The translations under genes and the position numbers were made by a program. From contig NZ_CP088156.1 in the NCBI RefSeq assembly GCF_021088345.1, positions 6,262,001-6,326,000 on the forward strand: a DNA stretch of 64,000 nt. The letters are read 5' to 3'. Below, piece after piece: positions 35,827 through 44,516 of the stretch; position 1 is the stretch's first letter, and every line of letters begins with the position of its first letter. Source of the stretch: Bradyrhizobium ontarionense. GTDB taxonomy: Bacteria > Pseudomonadota > Alphaproteobacteria > Rhizobiales > Xanthobacteraceae. The notes under the pieces were generated by a model. That model made no database searches, had not been told where the DNA came from, and saw nothing but the letters and a program-made list of their open reading frames with translations.

Positions 35827-35881
35827 ATAGTTATCCAATTGGAAAACTATTGTTGACAGCTGGCCGCTGCACGTCCATTGT
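35827..35881 (+). promoter_or_regulatory. Promoter and palindromic operator of the ArsR-SRPBCC operon
   Basis: A 24-bp near-perfect palindrome ATAGTT(A)TCCAATTGGA(A)AACTAT at 35827-35850 lies just before TTGACA (35853-35858); 17 bases later is CATTGT (35876-35881), a weak -10. GGATAACTAT recurs at 35890-35899 inside the start of the gene, giving a second half-site. The predicted transcript would start almost at the ATG. Confidence 0.6.
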
Positions 35882-35888
35882 TAGCTGC

Positions 35889-36293
35889 ATGGATAACTAT
35901 CCTCCTCGCCTCGACAACGTGTTCAGCGCGCTCGCCGATCCAACGCGGCGCGCAATCATCGCGCGGCTCTCGCAAGGCGAGGCGTCCGTGGGCGAACTCG
36001 CTCAGCCGTTCGACATGGCACTGCCGAGCCTGATGAAACACATCAGTGTGTTGGAGACCGGCGGCCTCGTCGAGTCGGAGAAACACGGCCGTGTCCGCAC
36101 ATGCCGCCTGATGCCGGGCGCCATGAAGGGGGCCGAGAACTGGCTCATCGAGCAGCGCGCCATCTGGGAAGCCCGCCTTGACCGGCTCGAGGCTTATGTC
36201 GCGACGCTCGAGCAGAAGCCGCCAGGGAAAAAGCGTCGCGACCGACGCGCCCAACCACACACGATATCCTCAAAGCACAGGAAATCGCCATGA
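35889..36293 (+). CDS. ArsR-family transcriptional regulator
   Basis: 134-residue winged-helix regulator: LDNVFSALADPTRRAIIARLSQGEASVGELAQPFDMALPSLMKHISVLETGGLVES is the ArsR/SmtB HTH. The metal-binding CxC of true arsenic sensors is absent. It belongs to the branch paired with SRPBCC/AHSA1 proteins, whose inducer is unknown. The C-terminus is Lys/Arg-rich. The frame opens at 35694, but ATG 35889 fits the family. It overlaps the next gene by four bases. Confidence 0.93.
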   Translation: MDNYPPRLDNVFSALADPTRRAIIARLSQGEASVGELAQPFDMALPSLMKHISVLETGGLVESEKHGRVRTCRLMPGAMKGAENWLIEQRAIWEARLDRLEAYVATLEQKPPGKKRRDRRAQPHTISSKHRKSP

Positions 36294-36787
36294 CCTCAAC
36301 TCCGGACGCCGCTCTCGCCCACTGGGATATCGAGCGCGAGATCGTTCTCTCGCGTGTCATCAAGGCAAAGCGTGATGTCGTCTTTGCGGCCTGGACCGAG
36401 CCGGAGCATTTGCTGAATTGGTTCGGACCGGCGGGGTTCAAGATCGAAAGCAGGGAGATCGACATTCGCGTCGGCGGCATGTGGCGCTTCGATATGGTCG
36501 CGCCAGACGGCCAGCGATTTTCAAATCGAATGTGCTTTCGGCGCATCGAGCCGCCGCACCTGATCGAGATCGATCATGGTTCGGACATGGATGACGATCC
36601 AGCCCGGTTTCGCACCACGATTACGTTCCATGAGCAGAGCGACGGCAAGACCGTGATCACGCTGCGGCAACTGCATCCGACCAAGGCACAGCGCGACTGG
36701 ACGATCGGCTTCGGCGCCGTCGAGTACGGCTACCAGACCCTGGAGAAGTTGGCGCGGCACGTCGAGACGGCGACAGGTCAGCTATAG
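36290..36787 (+). CDS. SRPBCC (AHSA1/CalC-like) domain protein
   Basis: 165-residue START-like ligand-binding fold. Key pattern: REIVLSRVIKAKRDVVFAAWTEPEHLLNWFGPAGF, GGMWRFDMVAPDG, then FRTTITFHEQSDGKTVITLRQ. It is always found in operons with ArsR regulators of the type upstream; it probably binds a small hydrophobic ligand. The ATG at 36290 overlaps the regulator stop. Confidence 0.93.
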   Translation: MTSTPDAALAHWDIEREIVLSRVIKAKRDVVFAAWTEPEHLLNWFGPAGFKIESREIDIRVGGMWRFDMVAPDGQRFSNRMCFRRIEPPHLIEIDHGSDMDDDPARFRTTITFHEQSDGKTVITLRQLHPTKAQRDWTIGFGAVEYGYQTLEKLARHVETATGQL

Positions 36788-36824
36788 CGGCTGTCGAGCC
36801 CTGAATGACACGCCAGGTGAGGCG

Positions 36825-37460
36825 CTAGAGAAAGCGTCTCACGAAATTCAGCGCTGCCTCCGCCACCTCGCGCCAGCCGCTGCCGATGGTCAGCGCGTGA
36901 CCGCGCCACGGAAGTTGGACGAACTCGGTGACGGCGTCCTGATTGCGCTCCTGCCGTTCATAGGCGGCGCGGCCGACCGATGGCGGCAGGGTGTGGTCGC
37001 GCTCCCCGGAGATGATCAGCAACGGTCCACGTTGGCCGGAGCTGGCCGGGGTTTGCGGCATCGGCCAGGCAGATCGCAGGGCCGAGACCGGCAGGGGCAG
37101 TCCCCCGCGAAACGGGGCCGGATCGATCGCCACCGTCGCGGCCGAAAGCCCGCGCCCGGCCAGGGTCTGCGCGATCAGCCCGCCGAGCGCGTGGCCGACG
37201 AGGGCCGGGCGGCGGTCCAGCGCCTCGGAGAGGCGGGAGAAATGCGCCGCGACCTCGCCGATGGTTTCGGGCGCCGCGGCGCCGCCCACCTCCGCCGGCC
37301 AACCGGGCGCCAACGCCGCATAGCCTGCGGCGTTGAACATCTCGGCCCAGCGGTCCCACGAATTGGGCTTCAACCACAGGCCGTGGATGAAGATGACCGC
37401 AGGCTTTTGGGACGCGTTGGCCGCTCCGATCGCATCATCAATTGTATGGGTCGGCATCAT
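36825..37460 (-). CDS. Alpha/beta hydrolase fold protein lacking the nucleophile Ser
   Basis: 211 residues. The fold is clear: VIFIHGLWLKPNSWDRW (oxyanion loop and first helix), the nucleophile elbow position in ALVGHALGGLIAQ, Asp in SGERDHTLPP, and His in WRGHALTIGSG. The expected GHSxGG reads GHALGG, with Ala91 in place of Ser; the codon GCG is unambiguous in the sequence. It is therefore either a non-catalytic pseudo-hydrolase or uses another chemistry. Two ATG codons in a row (37460 and 37457) follow GGAAGGAC. It is the second gene after the hydrolase at 37504-38475. Confidence 0.85.
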   Translation of the reverse strand: MMPTHTIDDAIGAANASQKPAVIFIHGLWLKPNSWDRWAEMFNAAGYAALAPGWPAEVGGAAAPETIGEVAAHFSRLSEALDRRPALVGHALGGLIAQTLAGRGLSAATVAIDPAPFRGGLPLPVSALRSAWPMPQTPASSGQRGPLLIISGERDHTLPPSVGRAAYERQERNQDAVTEFVQLPWRGHALTIGSGWREVAEAALNFVRRFL

Positions 37461-37503
37461 CGACGTCCTTCCGGCTCTGCTGCGCTGGATCAGTCTGTGA
37501 ACG

Positions 37504-38475
37504 TCAGCGCGACGACGGTGCGTCGGCCGGCCGTCCATTGAGGAAGGCGTCGATCGCAGCGACCGTCGCCGCCGGCTGCTCCTCCATCAGCCAGTGGCCG
37601 GAGCCGGCGATGACCTGCTCCTGGACGTCGGTCGCGCCGGCCCGCATCACCGCAGCCATCGTCGCGCCGAACGACGCTGCGCCCCCGATCGCCAGCACCG
37701 GCATCGGCAGCTTGCCGTGCGCTGCAAGCCAGGCGCGGTTGTCGATCGCGTCCTGATCAAAGGCGGCGAACTGGCGGAAGCCCGCATGCATCCGCCCGGG
37801 CGTGGCGTAGAGCTGTGCGTAGTGAACGCGCGCGGCTTCCGGGAAATGGGCGGGATCGGCCGAGAACTCGTTCCAGAAGCGGTCGAGATAGATGCGCTCG
37901 CGGCCGGCCACCAGGCGCTCCATATCGGGGCCGCCGAAGCGGAAGTGCCACAGCAGCGGGTTCTTCAGGATCTCCTCCCACGGACCGATGCCCGGCACCG
38001 GCGCATCCATCAGCACCAGCCTGGTCACCCGGTCGGAATGCCGCGCCGCCAGCGCATAGGCGACCATGTTGCCGATGTCGTGCGCCACGACCTCGGCGGT
38101 TACAGCGCCCAGCGCGTCCATGACGCCTGCGATGTCCTCCGCCTGGTTGGCCTTCTCGAAGCCGGTGTCGGCACGGGCGGACAGGCCGAGCCCGCGCAGA
38201 TCGGGCACGATCACCGTGTGGTTCTGCGCAAGCTTGGCGGCGAGCGGCACCCACATGTCGCCGGTGTCGCCATAGCCGTGCAGCAGCACGACGGCAGGCC
38301 CGGTGCCGCCGACGCGGACGTGGAGCGTCGTGCCGTTGGTCGCGACCTCCTGGGTGCGGAAGGTCTTGGGGAAATCCCCCGGCGCCTCGGTCGCGTCGGC
38401 GAGGGCGGCACTCGTGAGGACGGTGAGCGCGGTGGCGGCAAGGGCGGTTCGTTGCAGCAGGCGGGGCAGGTTCAT
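37504..38475 (-). CDS. Exported alpha/beta hydrolase, epoxide hydrolase/dehalogenase type
   Basis: 323 residues. Signal peptide (RTALAATALTVLTSAALA, cleavage near residue 26) indicates a periplasmic enzyme. VVLLHGYGDTGDMW is the oxyanion loop, nucleophile Asp133 in VAHDIGNMVAY, and the C-terminal His in GSGHWLMEEQP. An Asp nucleophile points to soluble epoxide hydrolases or haloacid/haloalkane dehalogenases rather than esterases. Substrate unknown. It is divergent from a LysR regulator, which probably controls it, and precedes the Ala-variant hydrolase by 43 bases. Confidence 0.9.
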   Translation of the reverse strand: MNLPRLLQRTALAATALTVLTSAALADATEAPGDFPKTFRTQEVATNGTTLHVRVGGTGPAVVLLHGYGDTGDMWVPLAAKLAQNHTVIVPDLRGLGLSARADTGFEKANQAEDIAGVMDALGAVTAEVVAHDIGNMVAYALAARHSDRVTRLVLMDAPVPGIGPWEEILKNPLLWHFRFGGPDMERLVAGRERIYLDRFWNEFSADPAHFPEAARVHYAQLYATPGRMHAGFRQFAAFDQDAIDNRAWLAAHGKLPMPVLAIGGAASFGATMAAVMRAGATDVQEQVIAGSGHWLMEEQPAATVAAIDAFLNGRPADAPSSR

Positions 38476-38581
38476 GGCGATCTCCTCGGGGTGAGCCTTG
38501 TTGATGCAGGCAAAGCTAGACGAGGGCGGGCCGCGGTATTAGAGGGTAGTGAAGCCAAGGATTTTTGATCTGGACGCAAAG

Positions 38582-39520
38582 ATGGCCATGACCAGCGCGG
38601 ACCGCGCCCGAGAGCTCGAGGTGTTCTGCGCCGTCGCCGACAGCGGCAGTTTTTCAGCCGCCGGCCGCAGCCTCGCACTGACCGCATCGGCCGTCAGCCG
38701 GACCCTCGACCGGATCGAGGCGCGGCTCGGCGCCCGCCTGCTGTTGCGCACCACGCGCGCGCTCACGCTGACCGCCGAGGGCCGCGCCTATCTCAGCGCG
38801 GCCCGCCGCATCCTGGCCGACCTCGACGAGGCCGAGCAGGCGATCGCCGACCAGGGGTCGCCACGCGGCCGCATCCGGGTCAGCGCCGCCATTTCCCACG
38901 GGCGCATCTGCATTGTTCCGCTGCTGGGCGAGTTCGTGCGGCGCTATCCGAACATCGTGGTCGATATCAACCTCAGCGACGGGCTCGTCGATGTGGCGGC
39001 GGGGCAGGCGGATGTGGCGGTTCGCGGCGGTCCGCTGGCCGACAGCGCGCTCACCGCACGCCGTCTCAGCGAGAATGGCCGCACCGTCGTCGCCTCGCCC
39101 GACTACCTCGCCCGCTGGGGCGTGCCCGAGACGCCGGAAGACCTGTACAACCACAATTGCCTGAACTTCAGCTTTCGCCGCGCCGAGCCGGTCTGGCCGT
39201 TCCGCTGCGACGGGATCGACTACGCCCTGAAGGTGCGAGGCGCGATTGAAGCCAACAGCGGCGACACGCTAAGCCAGTTGGCTCTCGATGGCGTCGGCAT
39301 CGCCCGCGTCGGCAATTTCAGCCTCGGGAACGCGGTCGTGGAGGGACGACTGGTCCCGCTTCTTGAATCGTTCAATCCCGGCGACAAGGAAGTCTTTCAC
39401 GCGGTCTTCGTCGGCGGCGCCAACATGCCGGCGCGCATCCGGGTGTTCGTGGACTACCTGGTGGAGCGGATGGGGGATAGCCTTGGACAGGCAACGACGC
39501 GGCGACGATCCGTGACGTAG
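38582..39520 (+). CDS. LysR-family transcriptional regulator
   Basis: 312 residues. The N-terminal HTH (RELEVFCAVADSGSFSAAGRSLALTASAVSRTLDRIEARLGARLLLRTTR) is typical of the CrgA/YafC-type LysR branch; the effector domain includes GLVDVAAGQADVAVRGG and GDTLSQLALDGVGIARVGNF. An upstream GTG at 38549 is possible, but ATG 38582 gives the standard N-terminal length. Divergence from the hydrolase pair suggests it regulates them. Confidence 0.92.
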   Translation: MAMTSADRARELEVFCAVADSGSFSAAGRSLALTASAVSRTLDRIEARLGARLLLRTTRALTLTAEGRAYLSAARRILADLDEAEQAIADQGSPRGRIRVSAAISHGRICIVPLLGEFVRRYPNIVVDINLSDGLVDVAAGQADVAVRGGPLADSALTARRLSENGRTVVASPDYLARWGVPETPEDLYNHNCLNFSFRRAEPVWPFRCDGIDYALKVRGAIEANSGDTLSQLALDGVGIARVGNFSLGNAVVEGRLVPLLESFNPGDKEVFHAVFVGGANMPARIRVFVDYLVERMGDSLGQATTRRRSVT

Positions 39521-39555
39521 CGGCGGAATTGATCGCGCCTCAGATCCGCTGCACC

Positions 39556-39858
39556 CTACCCAGCCTGCGTCCGAAGTCCTGCACGGGTCGGCAGCCTTTT
39601 GACGAGGTCGCCGACCTCCTGCTGCGCCAATCGCAATTCGTAGATCTTTTGCAGGTTGAGCCAGAAATCCGGGCTGGTCCCGAACCAGTGGCCCAGGCGT
39701 AACGCAGTATCGGCGGTGATGCCGCGCTGGCCGTTGATAATTGCGGTGATCCGGTTGACAGGCACGTCGAGCTGGCGCGACAGCTCTGCGGCCGATAGGC
39801 CGAGTTCGTCGAGCTCTTCGGCGAGATGAACGCCCGGATGAATGGGGCTGCGTGCCAT
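39556..39858 (-). CDS. higA: HigA-type antitoxin
   Basis: 100-residue HTH_3 antitoxin: SPIHPGVHLAEELDELGLSAAELSRQLDVPVNRITAIINGQRGITADTALRLGHWFGTSPDFWLNLQ is the classic HigA sequence, which both neutralises the toxin and represses the operon. It lies ten bases downstream of the toxin gene, in the toxin-first order characteristic of higBA. Confidence 0.95.
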   Translation of the reverse strand: MARSPIHPGVHLAEELDELGLSAAELSRQLDVPVNRITAIINGQRGITADTALRLGHWFGTSPDFWLNLQKIYELRLAQQEVGDLVKRLPTRAGLRTQAG

Positions 39859-39868
39859 GGCGTGCCTC

Positions 39869-40153
39869 CTAGTGATAGTCGACGATCTCGACATTGACTG
39901 GGCCGGGTGAGCCGGCGGGCCATTCAAAACAGATCCGCCATTGATCATTGATGCGGATGCTGTACTGGCCCTGCCGATTGCCTTTGAGCCTCTCCAACCG
40001 GTTGCCCGGCAAGGCGGCAAGATCCTTCAAGCTTGTTGCGGCTTCCAGCCGATCGAGCCGTATCTCCGCCTGCCGGGCGAACCCGGAGAATTCCCGAACA
40101 ACTTCGCCATTCGCAAAGCGCTCGGTCCTTCTGTCCCGGTAGCCGACAATCAT
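39869..40153 (-). CDS. higB: HigB-type mRNA interferase toxin
   Basis: 94-residue RelE-superfamily toxin that cleaves mRNA on the ribosome. It shows FSGFARQAEIRLDRLEAATSLKDLAALPGNRLERLKGNRQGQYSIRINDQWRICF, where the Arg/Lys pairs and the C-terminal RICFEW strand are diagnostic. The ATG at 40151-40153 follows a promoter with a palindromic operator (40160-40188). The frame extends to 40222, but the added residues fall on promoter DNA. Confidence 0.95.
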   Translation of the reverse strand: MIVGYRDRRTERFANGEVVREFSGFARQAEIRLDRLEAATSLKDLAALPGNRLERLKGNRQGQYSIRINDQWRICFEWPAGSPGPVNVEIVDYH

Positions 40154-40159
40154 GCCGGC

Positions 40160-40188
40160 AATATAGGAAGAATTACGAGATACGTAAA
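40160..40188 (-). promoter_or_regulatory. higBA promoter with operator
   Basis: Minus strand: -35 TTTACG (40188-40183), 17-base spacer, -10 TATATT (40165-40160). The inverted repeat TTACG-TATCT-CGTAA (40187-40173) overlaps the -35 and spacer, suited to HigA autorepression. Confidence 0.65.
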
Positions 40189-40300
40189 GCGTAAAGCTGC
40201 TCCATCGAGACGTCTCGACCATCGGGAACTCGGCTCAGGCGAACTCTGCATCATCACGTGCTGGATGGGCCATCAAACCCCGGATGTGTTTCTGCTGAGG

Positions 40301-40708
40301 CTAATCTTGACGGCGCTGGTTCGGACCAGCCTTGCGACGTCGACCGGCCTTTGCCGCCGGCGCAGGTGAGCGCCGGGCCGCGACGCGATGCGCGGCGGCG
40401 AGCGCTGCACGGGCCCAGGTCACGAGCTCGTCGGGCTCGTCGAACAATCGCTCAGGCGCGCGCCAGAAGGCGAGGTCGATGGCGCGTCCGCCCTTGGTGT
40501 AGTTGAGCGGCGGATATGACGCGGCCTCCTGGAAGATCTGCTTGTTGCCGTCATCGACCCGGACATAGAGCGTGTCGTCGGCCACCATCGCCAGCATGAC
40601 GCCGTCGCAGAACACACCGGTCTTGCCGAACATGCGGCGGAAGGTGAGGCGGCCGAGCGGCGCCAGCTGTTCGCGCAGAAACTCCGAGAAGCCCGCACTG
40701 GCAACCAT
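40301..40708 (-). CDS. TfoX/Sxy N-terminal domain protein
   Basis: 135 residues: LREQLAPLGRLTFRRMFGKTGVFCDGVMLAMVADDTLYVRVDD and LAFWRAPERLFDEPDELVTWARAAL is the TfoX_N domain. The competence-activating C-terminal domain is absent; instead there is an Arg/Lys/Ala-rich tail. Stand-alone TfoX_N proteins are common in rhizobia and have no shown competence role. It is nine bases downstream of the hybrid kinase gene, probably co-transcribed. Confidence 0.92.
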   Translation of the reverse strand: MVASAGFSEFLREQLAPLGRLTFRRMFGKTGVFCDGVMLAMVADDTLYVRVDDGNKQIFQEAASYPPLNYTKGGRAIDLAFWRAPERLFDEPDELVTWARAALAAAHRVAARRSPAPAAKAGRRRKAGPNQRRQD

Positions 40709-40717
40709 GGCCTCTCG

Positions 40718-43700
40718 CTACTCCGCCGCGACCATCTGCTGGATGCGCCACTGGCCGAGCAGAGCGCGCAGCGAGGCCGGCTTCAGCGGCTTGTTGAGCA
40801 CGGCGATGTTCTCGTCGCGGGCGGCGGCGCGGACGTGCGGGCTGCGGTCGGCGGTGATCAGGATGGCGGGCAGCGCCTCGTTGAAGCGGCGGCGGATGTC
40901 GCGGATGGCGGCGATGCCGTTGCCGCGGTCGAGGTGGTAGTCGACGAGCAGGCCGGTGACGGCGCCGCCGCGCGCCTCGACGGCGTCGACGGCGGATTCG
41001 AAGTCGGCCACGGCGATCACCTCGGCGTCCCACGCCGTCAGCAAGGTCCGCATGCCGTCGAGGATCGCGGGGTCGTTCTCGATGCAGACGATCAGCGCGC
41101 CGCCGATCGACGTCTTGGCGAGCGGCGTCGCGCTGGTCACGGCTGCGGTGTGGTTGATCGCCTTGGCGATCGGCACCGTCACCGAGAAAGCCGAGCCGCG
41201 GCCCGGATTGGAGTCGAGCGCAATGCCGTGGTTGAGCACGCGCGCGATGCGTTCGACGATCGACAGGCCGAGGCCCAGGCCGCGGGCGATCCGCGCGCCC
41301 TGTTCGAGCCGGTGGAATTCCTTGAAGATCTCGCCGCGCTTCACCGGCGGGATGCCGACGCCGGTGTCCCAGACGCCGATCCGCAGCGACTGGCCGTGCC
41401 GGCGGCAGCCGACCAGGACGCGGCCCTTGGGGGTGTATTTGATGGCGTTGGAAATGAAGTTCTGCAACAGCCGGCGCAGCAGCAGGCGGTCGGATTCGAC
41501 GGGAAGCGATGAGGGTACGAAGGTCAGCTCCAGCCCCTTGGCGCGGGCGGCCGGAGCGAACTCGATTTCGAGCGAGCGCATCAGGTCGGCCATCTTGAAG
41601 CTCGATATCGACGGCGTCATCGCGCCGGCATCGAGCCGGGAGATGTCGAGCAGCGCGCCGAGGATCTCCTCGATCGCCTCCAGCGAGTCGTCGATGTTCT
41701 CCACCAGCCGCGAGTCCTCGCTGGGCGTCTGCCGCTCGACGAGGCTCGTCACGTAGAGGCGCGCCGCGTTCAGCGGCTGCAGAATGTCGTGACTGGCGGC
41801 GGCGAGAAAGCGCGTCTTGGAGATGTTGGCATCCTCGGCGGCGCTCTTGGCCAGCGCCAGCTCCGAGTTCAGCCGGGTCAGCTCCTCGGTGCGGTCGCGC
41901 ACGCGCTTTTCCAAGGTCGCATTGGCGCGCTCCAGCGCCTCGGCGGCCTCGAACGACGGCGTGACGTCGGTGAAGGTGATGACGAGCCCGCCGTCCGGCA
42001 TGCGGTTGGTGCGGACCTCGATCACCATGTGGCATTCGGCGAGGCGTTCCAGATAGGGCTCACCTTCGGTGGTGTAGGCCGCGAGCCGGCGCGCCAGCAG
42101 CGCGTCGCTGTCCTCATAGGTGGGCTCGCCGATCGTACCCATGAATTCGAGGATCTCCCTCAAGGGGCTGCCGATCTGCACCAGATGCGGCGGCAGGCCC
42201 AGGAGATCCACGAACTGGCCGTTGGAGCAGATCAGCTGCAGGTCGACGTCGAACACGGCAATGCCCTGGCGCACGTGGTTCAGCGCGGTCTGCAGGATCT
42301 CGCGGTTGAAGTGGAGCGCGGCGTGGGAGTCGTCGAGCAGCTTCAGCGCGGCCTTGGCCGAGACCGCGCGCTTGCGCAGCAGCAGCGACATCACCAGCCG
42401 CGACGAGGCCGCGCCGATCGAGGAGGCGATCAGGTGCTCGGCATGGCGCAGCAGCTCGAAATCCGCCGGTGCGGCCGGATCGAGCGGGAGGTTGCGGCCG
42501 TCGGCGAAGGCCTCGAACGAGGCGCGGGCACGGTCCGGCCCGAGATATTGCGCCACCGTGCTCTGGATGTCCTGCACGGTCACGGTGGAGCGCCAGCGCC
42601 GGAAGCTCGGCGCGCTCGGCGTCAGCTCCGCCGGCACGAACAGGTCGGCCTGCAGCAGCTCGATCGATGACGGCTGCCGCGCCAGCGACAGCACGACATA
42701 GGTCAGCAAATTGAGCGACAGGCTCCAGAGCACGCCATGCAGCAGCGGCGGCAGGTCGGTGCCGAGCAGCGCCTGCGGCCTGAGAGCCTCGAGCCCGAAC
42801 GGGCCGTGCTGCAGGAACAGGATGCCCGCGGTCGAGGTGTCGAGGAAGCTCGGGATGAACAGCGTGTAGAGCCAGACGCCGAAGCCGACCAGCATGCCGC
42901 CGATCGCGCCGCGCGCGGTCGCCCGGCGCCAGAACAGGCCGCCGAAGAAGCTCGGCGCAAGCTGGGCGATCGCGGCAAAGGACAGCAGGCCGATGGCCGC
43001 GAGCTGGGTGGTGCCGAGCGCGCGGTAGTAGAAATAGGCCATCACCATGATGGCGAAGATCGCGATGCGGCGGGTGCCGAGCAAGAAGCCGGCGAAGTCG
43101 CGGCCGACCTCGCGATGATCCTGCTGGCGCTGCAACACCAGGGGCACCACGATGTCGTTGCAGACCATGATCGACAGCGCCACGCACTCGACGATCACCA
43201 TCGCGGTTGCCGCCGACAGGCCGCCGACGAACACCAGGATCGACAGCCATTGCGAATTCGCCTCGATCGGCAGCGCCAGCACGTACATGTCGCTGTCGAC
43301 CGCGCCGAACGGGAAGGTGACGAGGCCGGCGAGCGCGATCGGGATCACGAACAGATTGATCGCGACGAGATAGAGCGGAAACAGCCAGCGGGCGCGCGAC
43401 ACCTGCGCGTCGTCGGCGTTCTCGACCACGCTGACGTGGAACTGGCGTGGCAGCAGCATCGGGGCGCAGAACGACAGCAAGGTCATGGTCAGGAAGCTGC
43501 CGATGCCCGGCACATATTCCAGCGCGCGCTCGGCCTCGGGCGATTTCATCGCCCGCTCGATCAGCTCGACCGGCGAGAACATCCAGAAGGTGACGAAGGC
43601 GCCGGCGGCCAGGAAGGCGACCAGCTTGATGATCGACTCGGTCGCGACCGCCAGCATCAGGCCATGCTGGTGCTCGGTGGCGTCGGTCTGCCTTGTGCCG

Positions 43701-44239
43701 AACAGCACCGCGAAGACAGCCATCGCGAAGGTCACCATCAACGCCATGTCGCCGACGATAGGAATGTGGGCGAAGGCGCGGTCGTCGATCAGGATGGTCT
43801 GCAGCGAGGACGCGACGGCCTTCAGCTGCAATGCGATGTAGGGCACCGAGCCGATGATCGCGATCAGCGCCACCGTTGCCGCCACCGCCTGGCTCTTGCC
43901 GTAGCGAGCGCCGATGAGGTCGGCGACGGAGGTGATGTTCTGCGATTTGGCGAGCCGGATGACACGGCGCAGCAGTGGCGTGCAGGCGCCGACCATCAGG
44001 ATCGGCCCGAGATAGATCGCGAGGAAGTCGACGCTGTTGCGCGAGGCGAAGCCGACCGAGCCGAAGAAGGTCCAGGAGGTGCAGTAGATCGCCAGCGACA
44101 GCGGGTAGATCAGCCCGGACAGCCGGCCGCGGCTTTCCGGCGGCCGCCGGTTGGCCGCCCGGTTGCCATGGCTGGCAACCAGGAACAGGAAGCCGATGTA
44201 GCCGAACGCGGCCGCGATCACGCCCCAGTCATGCAGCAT
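40718..44239 (-). CDS. Hybrid sensor histidine kinase with Na+/solute symporter-like domain (CrbS type)
   Basis: 1173 residues. Residues 1-525 form a sodium:solute-symporter-like (SLC5) membrane domain with about 13 helices; a STAC-type linker follows (~545-640) and a PAS domain (~650-760). The kinase core has a short coiled coil, phosphoacceptor His817 in FLAAASHDILQPLNAARLYV, N931 in FISNAIKYT, and G-boxes GVWDTGVGIP and RGLGLGLSIV. A C-terminal receiver has Asp1100 in GLLVDYHLDRGNG. This architecture matches CrbS/MxtR sensors controlling acetyl-CoA synthetase and C2 metabolism with a LuxR-type regulator; one is present at 29036. No ligand can be assigned from sequence. Confidence 0.95.
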   Translation of the reverse strand: MLHDWGVIAAAFGYIGFLFLVASHGNRAANRRPPESRGRLSGLIYPLSLAIYCTSWTFFGSVGFASRNSVDFLAIYLGPILMVGACTPLLRRVIRLAKSQNITSVADLIGARYGKSQAVAATVALIAIIGSVPYIALQLKAVASSLQTILIDDRAFAHIPIVGDMALMVTFAMAVFAVLFGTRQTDATEHQHGLMLAVATESIIKLVAFLAAGAFVTFWMFSPVELIERAMKSPEAERALEYVPGIGSFLTMTLLSFCAPMLLPRQFHVSVVENADDAQVSRARWLFPLYLVAINLFVIPIALAGLVTFPFGAVDSDMYVLALPIEANSQWLSILVFVGGLSAATAMVIVECVALSIMVCNDIVVPLVLQRQQDHREVGRDFAGFLLGTRRIAIFAIMVMAYFYYRALGTTQLAAIGLLSFAAIAQLAPSFFGGLFWRRATARGAIGGMLVGFGVWLYTLFIPSFLDTSTAGILFLQHGPFGLEALRPQALLGTDLPPLLHGVLWSLSLNLLTYVVLSLARQPSSIELLQADLFVPAELTPSAPSFRRWRSTVTVQDIQSTVAQYLGPDRARASFEAFADGRNLPLDPAAPADFELLRHAEHLIASSIGAASSRLVMSLLLRKRAVSAKAALKLLDDSHAALHFNREILQTALNHVRQGIAVFDVDLQLICSNGQFVDLLGLPPHLVQIGSPLREILEFMGTIGEPTYEDSDALLARRLAAYTTEGEPYLERLAECHMVIEVRTNRMPDGGLVITFTDVTPSFEAAEALERANATLEKRVRDRTEELTRLNSELALAKSAAEDANISKTRFLAAASHDILQPLNAARLYVTSLVERQTPSEDSRLVENIDDSLEAIEEILGALLDISRLDAGAMTPSISSFKMADLMRSLEIEFAPAARAKGLELTFVPSSLPVESDRLLLRRLLQNFISNAIKYTPKGRVLVGCRRHGQSLRIGVWDTGVGIPPVKRGEIFKEFHRLEQGARIARGLGLGLSIVERIARVLNHGIALDSNPGRGSAFSVTVPIAKAINHTAAVTSATPLAKTSIGGALIVCIENDPAILDGMRTLLTAWDAEVIAVADFESAVDAVEARGGAVTGLLVDYHLDRGNGIAAIRDIRRRFNEALPAILITADRSPHVRAAARDENIAVLNKPLKPASLRALLGQWRIQQMVAAE

Positions 44240-44397
44240 GGCTTGCGCGTCTCCTGACGTCTGTCTCAGGGCTCCGGGCTGATCCCGTGATCCGGGAAAC
44301 CTAGCCGTTTGCAGGAGGCGAGGCGACAGCGATCTTCCCGGGCGAGTGCAGACCTCGGTTCATCGTTAGCAGCGGCAGCCGTCGCGGCATTCTCCGT

Positions 44398-44500
44398 CGT
44401 CATTCCGGGGTGCCCGCAGGGCGAGCCCGGAATCCATCTCGCCTCATGCTCCGTAGCCCAATGGATTCCGGGCTCGTGCTTCACACGCCCCGGAATGACG
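44398..44500. repeat. Palindromic repeat (CGTCATTCCGGGG type)
   Basis: Outer arms CGTCATTCCGGGG / CCCCGGAATGACG, inner arms GAGCCCGGAATCCAT / ATGGATTCCGGGCTC, all perfect. It fills most of the gap before hemA's stop. Confidence 0.93.
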
Positions 44501-44516
44501 GAGAGAGGTGGCGGGA

